64,000 nucleotides of DNA from Siphonodentalium dalli (taxonomy: Eukaryota; Mollusca; Scaphopoda; Gadilida; Siphonodentaliidae). The DNA lies in NCBI GenBank assembly GCA_032622095.1, contig CP136068.1, positions 112,049,546-112,113,545 on the forward strand, written 5' to 3'. The notes under the pieces were generated by a model. It was given only the letters and a program-made list of their open reading frames with translations. It did not search any database and was not told where the DNA came from. Of the stretch, positions 56,996 through 64,000 are shown piece by piece (positions within the stretch are counted from its first letter, which is position 1; each line of letters starts with the position of its first letter). A program made the position numbers and the translations under genes.

Positions 56996-59900
56996 CCACC
57001 CACCCCATCATACGTGCCTGGAAATTTTTTCCTACCCCCCCCCCTGGAAATATTTGATTTTATTCTCCCAAACTTGACATAAATATCGGCAAAAAATCTC
57101 TTCTCGGTTTTGAACCATTTTTAAAAGTAAAATGTAACTATCTTTGGTACGAAATTTGTCTATTGTTTCTATCTAAAAATGTGTCACACTGAGGTTTTTT
57201 TGTGACCAAATTACTGAAGATGGCTTCCAAAATGGCAACTAAATTGGGTAAACGTTGATGGGTAAAACGGTAGAAAAGTGTGACTCACTTGGTTGTTAGG
57301 CATGTTAGTTAATCGACTGACAACTGAACATTAAATTCTGGTTGTCACAGTACATTATGAAGAATGAACATTTAATTTTCATGCAGTGAGGAATTGTGCC
57401 GAAAATTCTTTTGGGATTCTGGCCATGTTTTTGAAAGGAAATGGGAGAACGGAACTGAGAGGGATCATAATATGTGGCTACTCTAGCCCATTAGCATAAC
57501 ACTTTATCAACTTTTGTCAGAGATGTATGTACATGAGTTACAATCGTCGGCCAACTGGGCCATTCAGATGACACGCGCTCAGTCACCAGAGAAACATAAT
57601 GGATGCTGCTATTTAATGCATCATGCATGTAACCTACAGAACATCTTAACTCAATTACGGGAGCGTTTCTTCAGCACGAGAACTAATATGAGATCAAGTT
57701 ACACGATACAAAACAGGCTAACGAAAAGAGAACAGAATGCGTGCAAATGGTAATTTGAAATATGATTCACGGAAAACACTAAACTCATCACAACTATGGA
57801 TATTTTCCAAACCTTTGCACACATGGCCTTTACAATATCTTTATAATGTGTCGCTGACATTTCCAACTGTAATAGTAAGCAGTATGTGAAACATTGAAAT
57901 ATATGGGGAAACTGAGAATATATATTTGGCCAACAGTCTTTCTTAAATTCCAACTTTTCTCAGTATTTCATTCCATATTGGTATAATCCCGTTATGACAT
58001 ACTGTACCGTGAAGTATCTACACATCGTTTTGGCCATGCAAAAAAATGTGCATTCTTCTGCATTATGCAGTTTATGAACAACTCATCAATACTGAGAACA
58101 ATTTCAACCTATATGTGGTGCAATATTTTCAAATAATATTCTGTCAAGCAAAAGTTGACCCCCCTGTTGACAAGTCCCTATATTCAAGACATAATTGGGT
58201 TATGTTGGTAATCAATAATGACATATTTATTAATACATTCAACTATAAATGACATATTCGTCAATAATCACCTTCGCAAACACCCTAAATCATCTCCTCC
58301 CCTTTGCTCACAATGATACCTGTCATACCCTCCTGTTTACTCTCTACAGCACTTTTAACACCGTCTCGTCCACACCCTCAACATGGTGCTTCCCTTCATT
58401 TTCAATTTTAGTCTTATCCACCACTCTGTGCTCTACTTCAGTTTCACAACAATTCTCGTCCACACAATATTATCAACCTGCTTCTCGTCTGCACATTCAT
58501 CACCAATGATATATGTCTTAACCACCCGTTTTACAAGCCTGTTCAATGTCAATAGCTATCCCCACTCTAGATTTACATGATAATCCATCTGCATACCACT
58601 GTCCTCGACAACTATCCTACTAGCATACTCACAATCTACATCAGTCTCCGGACATGTCTCGTCAATAATATCCATCTCCATACCACTTTCATTGACAACA
58701 GTTTACTGCCTCACTCACTTGCACATCTCTAGTTCGTGTCGTCTCGTCTACATAATTATACAACTTTCTCTCATTGTCTTCCTACGACATATATATATGA
58801 CATATATGCCCACACTCTACTGGAGTTTCACTTTACACGTTCTGTCCACACCTTCAACATGCATAACAGATGCTATTTGCAAACATGTTCTATTTCACAT
58901 ACGTGAGTTCTACATCAGTGGCATTTTGACACCTTTGTCTTTCCCGTAACCACTATTCAGGAAAATGATCATGTAAATGAGCACGCCTACCTGTGGTTCA
59001 CATTAAAATTCCCAACAATAAAATATTGTGCCACATATAATTCGACACTTTTATCATTCAGTTAGCGAGCAAATTTGTATTACTGCAACAACTAAACATT
59101 CTTGCATACTTGTAGCACATTGTGTACTTAATGTAACGAACACACGATCTAATCATGAATTGAACAGGAACTAGTTATAACTATCTCATCTGTGCTCGCC
59201 CACCATAATACACCCAAATATATTCATTGCCACTAATTTAGTATTAGTATAAAGGCGGAAGGGTTTTTCCGCATTACACAATACTACTAAATTAGTGACA
59301 ACTAATCGTAGTATTTCGTGTAACGTTTATTTAAATGTATCATTATCATGTTAGCTTCGATATTTCCAAATAATTTGCCCATCTAAATACGAAATATCTA
59401 CACACAGTAAACAAATGCTGAACAGAATAAAAAACGATTTATGGCTATTACTTACAATAGTATCATCCATGTAACACACTGCCGTCTATCGTGTTACTCG
59501 CAGAGTCTTTCGTGTAACTAAAGAACCATTTGGTACGTCTCACATATAGAAGATGTATGGCATATTATCATGTTTATTTCTTCATATCATAATAAGAGGA
59601 CGAAGTCAACAAAGGGATTAAAAGCCGATTTTATTCAAAACTAACTGCATTTTAGGCAACACTGTTACATCCCGCAACAATCAAGTATTTCCTGTAACGA
59701 TATTTCACATGATACACCATCCCAGCAAATGGTTTCTCATAGAAATATAACTTCTTCACTAAAAACCAAAATTAATAAGATACCCAACAGTTTACACGTA
59801 TTCCACTTAAAATTTAGGCGCCTATATTTCAAATAGTCTAATCTCAATGAAATGTTTTTATTTCCATTAACAAAACTGGTCATTCCTGTAATGTTTTTCT

Positions 59901-62260
59901 TCGTAACAGGAGGAGACCGTTACAGGAGATATGTACTGGCTATCAAAAACAAATTATCTAAAATATTTCGCCCTTCAGCGGGGAGATAATGTGACAATCA
60001 AAATGACTGAGAAACATCTCTTCAAAAATGAATTAGAGATACTGAGGTCCCTGGTTATATCGATTACATTCACGTTACATTTTAGACGTTTTTGAAAGAT
60101 ACGGCTATGGGTCCTCTACCTGATACGTATTTTTTCGCGACTGTTTCTGAAAATGCCAAATCTGCACACATTTTTGAACATACCATGTATTCTTACTTTT
60201 ATAAGGCATGTGATATAATTTACTATTGACAGGGATGGCCTATTATTTTGCTCTGATTGCACTTCGTTACAGAAGAGACATTTAGTTGAGGGACAAGATG
60301 TAACGAACAAAAAATATGCGGAAATCTTGGATATTGATGGCCTACGGTTTACTATCATTAAGAGTAATTACACTGTTCAATTACACATGAAAGTTTTCCT
60401 AGTTATTTTGAACAATATTTATCACAACCCAAAAGGGTTGTTTTACGGTATTGCGTAAGCGAAGCAAGTATAGTTGTGACGTCAATAATTTCTATACTCC
60501 GCCAACATGAAAAAATTGTTTTTACATCCGGGCGATTCAGACCTATGGGCCCCAGTGGTGGCCGCCATGTTGGAATAGAATTGACAAATTAATAAAAGGA
60601 ATTTATTTTACTTCTTCGATCAGCCTCCCTATAGCAACACTTGTTTTGAACTTGAACTAAGTTGAAGTTTAAAAGTGAAAATCAGTCAGTCGGAAAGAAG
60701 CTCAATGACGAATCTGTGACTGAAAAAAATATGAAAATGAAGGTCACTGGAGTGGAATGTGGACTGGTCTGTGCAGACTGATCACCACGGCAATTTGACT
60801 TTTTCTGTTATTGTTAAATTTTACGTCTGTTTGGACTTAGAGTTGCAACTGCAACTTGGTGCAAGCGGCAAATTGTTCAGTCTACTAACTACTCCTCTAA
60901 ATAGTCAATTAATTGTTAATATCTAACACTGTCAGGTCAAGCCTCAACTTGGGTCAAGGAAATCAGAAAATGGATATTTTAGAGCTGACTGATATACTCA
61001 TTTATTATATACAGTGTAGTTCAGTCATGAACCGTTGAACGTAGCGCGTAGCTGGAAATTGTGTAAGCAGTAATCGGTGGAAGCGGTCATGTGGCCTACT
61101 CATCTAATAATATTAGGATTGTATTAGTCAAATTAGTGATCACAGATTAGTAAATTTAGTTATCAACGACTTCAGGCTCACTGAGCCTCACCAACACACT
61201 GTGACTCAGGTCAAAATACAATTCTAGCCATCTACAGAGCAGTCGACACACAGATGTAACAAACATGTGAAGCCCAGTGAATTGGTGACTAACAAAGTGA
61301 GTCATTTATCTTCTTGTTGAGTGAAGGAAAAGAACATCTCCCAATCTCACTTGGTCTCGGCACACTGCAGTGTTCATGCTGGTGAGTGACTGGTGAGAGG
61401 ATATAATAATAATATAATAATTATAACGCACAGTGATTAGTTTTAGCATTCTCACATATTAAATAAATTCATGATTTTAACACTGTGTTTTCGATTTAAA
61501 CCTTAAGCATTAAGCGGGAGCTTGATCAGCATGGCTAGCATATATATTAACTAGTGGCTATTTGTGGAAAAATTATTAAACATATCCCTGCGTACTTGCT
61601 ATTGTCGACTTGACACATTGGCATTCATTGGGATTAGAATAATATGTATGATAAACATAATAATTCCAGGCCAACTTAGTTGAACTGCCACGACCTTCTA
61701 GTTATACATGTACATGACTAATGAGGCAATCATATAAATGTTTAATCTAGTAGCATTTTCTCAGACCATGCCATGAATATCTATGTATCTATGTCCGCCC
61801 CAAAACAGTAGTCATTTGGCAAATTATCTCATTCCTTTTCGAAGTGCCTATCATCTACTGAAGTTGGATCCTACCACAGGCCATAAATTGTTTCTCATTG
61901 AGTCATTGTGCCCCATCCATGTAACTCGCTGAAAGTCAATCATACATACACCTCTATAAATATTAATAAATCAGATGTGGCTATGTGAAATATGAAATAA
62001 ATCCCCGTTTCCATAAAAATGTATTCAGTATTATATGTAAATTTATCCAATAAAGATATTTTTCCCTTAAAGGACCTCACTCCGAATTAATAGTCCCCAT
62101 ATCATCAGATTCCAACAACAACAAGATTTTTTGAAATGCCCCTTCAGTTGACAGAATCGATTAATTGCTCGAAAATAATGCTAACCGCAGTCAATTATTG
62201 CATAAAATTAAAAAAAAAAACCGTAATTTATCAACTTTTTGCTCAATGAATATTGCTGGT
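56996..62260. other. Gene-free stretch of 5 kb
   Basis: No gene was recognised on either strand. 58330-58900 is pyrimidine-rich on the plus strand with recurring CTCGTC(C/T)AC motifs. 59140-60310 has many GTAAC/GTTAC motifs. Both are described under findings. A C run sits at about 57036-57046. Remote or short exons could be missed by eye. Confidence 0.4.
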
Positions 62261-62299
62261 TTGTCAAACATCTGACACACAAAAAAAAACAATTTGATT

Positions 62300-63720
62300 T
62301 TAGAGTTATCCATCTTCATCTGCAATTTGGTCAGATAATGTATACGGTCTGCTGTTTGCTGGGCCACCAAAATTATAAAGATAGATTGTAAAGATCGGTA
62401 TGTGATCACTCTGAGCTTTGATGTTGTGGGTTCCTCGACTTGAATCAAATATTTTAATTCGGATTGAGTACCTTTAAAATTGCAAAAAATTAAATTAAAT
62501 ACTGAATTTTGCCTTGAAAATTGGTCGCTTGGCCAAATTCAACCTTCACCTGATGGTTGCATTTTGAACAAATATAGTAGCATGTGCTATATGGCTAATA
62601 TCTCTTGACTGGCTCCATGGATATCGGTCTGGAAATTAGAGAAATGTTAGAGGCATTATCTCACAATGTCTAACTGTGCCCCACATTCCTCTATATCTGG
62701 TGCTGCAACATATTCTCGTGCAAATTGGTTTATTTGTACCTACCGTAGATATTCACACATTTTTTTTATCATTTAAATTTGTTTAAATCAAAATTTAGAA
62801 AAACTAACGCCATTATACACTCTGCCAGGGCACCCTGAGTCACCACACCAAATGTCGTTGAAATCTGGGCACCAAAATTAACAAAGACATGTTGGTCTCA
62901 ACTTTACTCCAGTTTTATATATGTATATATAAACAGTCCCATGAAACATGTATACATTTATTGTTGGACGTGTCATGGGCTCTTCGTACAGGATCTGGTT
63001 CATTATTCCGAAGGTTCCATATTCCGAAGGGTCGCTATTCCAAAGGTTCTTATTCAGAAGGTTCGCTATTCTGAAGGTTTGCTATTCTGGGCGTATTTAA
63101 CCAGAAAAGGTGGACAACTCTAATACCAAGTAGTTATTATTACCACAAGTTTACAGTTATCCATCTTTATCTGGAAGACCGCCCGTTTGACCTCGTCCTT
63201 CTGGCACGATCAGACCCAGAAACAATAAAAATAGCAAACTGCAAAGATCGATATATAATTACTCTGAGCTTTGATGGGTGGGTTCCTCGACTCTAATCAA
63301 ATATTTTTTCCCACCGAAGCCAAAGAAAGAGTAAATTAGGAGCATCTTATCGGATTGAGTACCTTTAAGTTATTTCCTTCATAAAAAGTATTTTAAAATA
63401 ACGAATCCTCTCAGTACTTTAGAATATAGAATGAAACTTCAAAATAACAAGTTATAAAAACCTTCTGAATATCGAGGAATATAGATAACATTGGGAATAG
63501 CGAAACTTCGGTATAATGAACCTTGGGAATAGCGAACCTTTGGACATAGAGTGACATGTCGCCGTCCTACGGTCCATACGTATACTACTGACGTGATCGT
63601 ATATCCCAAGTTGTCCAGAAATACAGGCACTCCTATGAAACATACATTTATCATTTTATAGATGGACGCGTGGGTGTTTTGGGTTGTCCATACGTACTGA
63701 CGTAATCATATTAGACGGAT
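62300..63720. repeat. Degenerate direct duplication with mirrored minisatellites
   Basis: 62300-62480 and 63150-63375 share AGTTATCCATCTT(C/T)ATCTG, AAAGATCG(G/A)TAT, ACTCTGAGCTTTGATG, GGGTTCCTCGACT and CGGATTGAGTACCTTTAA in the same order. ATGAAACAT and a following TGGACG(T/C)GT also recur (62941 and 63635). Between and beyond them lie minisatellites on ATTCCGAAGGTTCGCT: forward at 62998-63090, reverse-complemented and decayed at 63461-63545. No coding sequence was seen. Confidence 0.65.
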
Positions 63721-64000
63721 CAGCAAACTCGAAATTTTGAAATTGAGACATGCGTTTTAGTGGGAATTCAGCTATAAAAGGGACGGGTGAATATACCGCT
63801 ACACGACAAGTATATTGTGTACATTTTATATAACTAATTGCGGGCGATATTTTAAATCATAATTTGTCAGAATATACCTTGTCTGGAAGACGCTACTGTC
63901 AAAGGACAAGAATGTGGGCCAAAATTGGTAATAACTCATTTATCTCGTTTGTTGACCTTTATCGAAAAAAATAACACAGTACGTGTCGATTTCTGGGCTA
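63721..64000. other. Window end, nothing recognised
   Basis: AT-rich sequence without a recognisable feature. Confidence 0.4.

Overview
This 64-kb window is AT-rich animal nuclear DNA. It looks like a marine invertebrate, plausibly a lophotrochozoan such as a mollusc, but that is inference from the mix of elements and not a species call. There is one convincing host gene exon: a type II membrane glycosyltransferase of family GT31 at 36173-37165 (+). It begins at a splice acceptor, not at an ATG. Nearly everything else that can be recognised is mobile-element DNA at different stages of decay, separated by gene-free AT-rich sequence.

Left part (1-22 kb): a decayed transposase-like protein (180-1126, -); a 366-bp trimer forming one arm of an inverted repeat (4312-6088 and 8832-9745) that encloses a gag-protease relic of an LTR retrotransposon (6933-8378, -); a decayed LINE endonuclease (10541-11600, +); three small TTAA-flanked elements built around hairpins (10144, 12946, 19310); a 676-bp tandem repeat (14183-15762); a 5'-truncated LINE reverse transcriptase end (16441-17345, +); two long palindromes; and a tRNA-like SINE head (21787).

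Centre (22-35 kb): the most unusual object is a 12.76-kb palindromic element, 22041-34804. It has about 3.4-kb inverted arms, termini starting AGTAGTG, and a perfect 6-bp target duplication GATATG. The arms carry an identical 38-codon zinc-knuckle-like frame and a mirrored ATG mini-exon with a consensus 5' splice site. The left arm alone holds a 2.8-kb insertion, inside which sits a further 1.1-kb element. I see no polymerase, integrase or transposase in it, so it is probably a non-autonomous or decayed element. Long arms, AG termini and a 6-bp duplication fit Maverick/Polinton-type ends, but this is unproven.

Right part (36-64 kb): after the GT31 exon comes a nearly full-length LINE (about 39.1-46.78 kb, +). 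It has duplicated 5' leader units, an SGNH-hydrolase-like ORF, an ORF with a PHD finger and coiled coil, an endonuclease and reverse transcriptase split by a few frameshifts, and a (GCAA)10 tail. Then follow a decayed DIRS/Ngaro-like tyrosine-recombinase retrotransposon (50595-53810, -), a 5'-truncated CR1/Jockey-type LINE (54547-56995, -), and 7 kb of gene-free sequence ending in mirrored minisatellites. Apart from the GT31 exon, no reading frame looks like a working gene. The elements do not form a pathway; they record repeated insertion.
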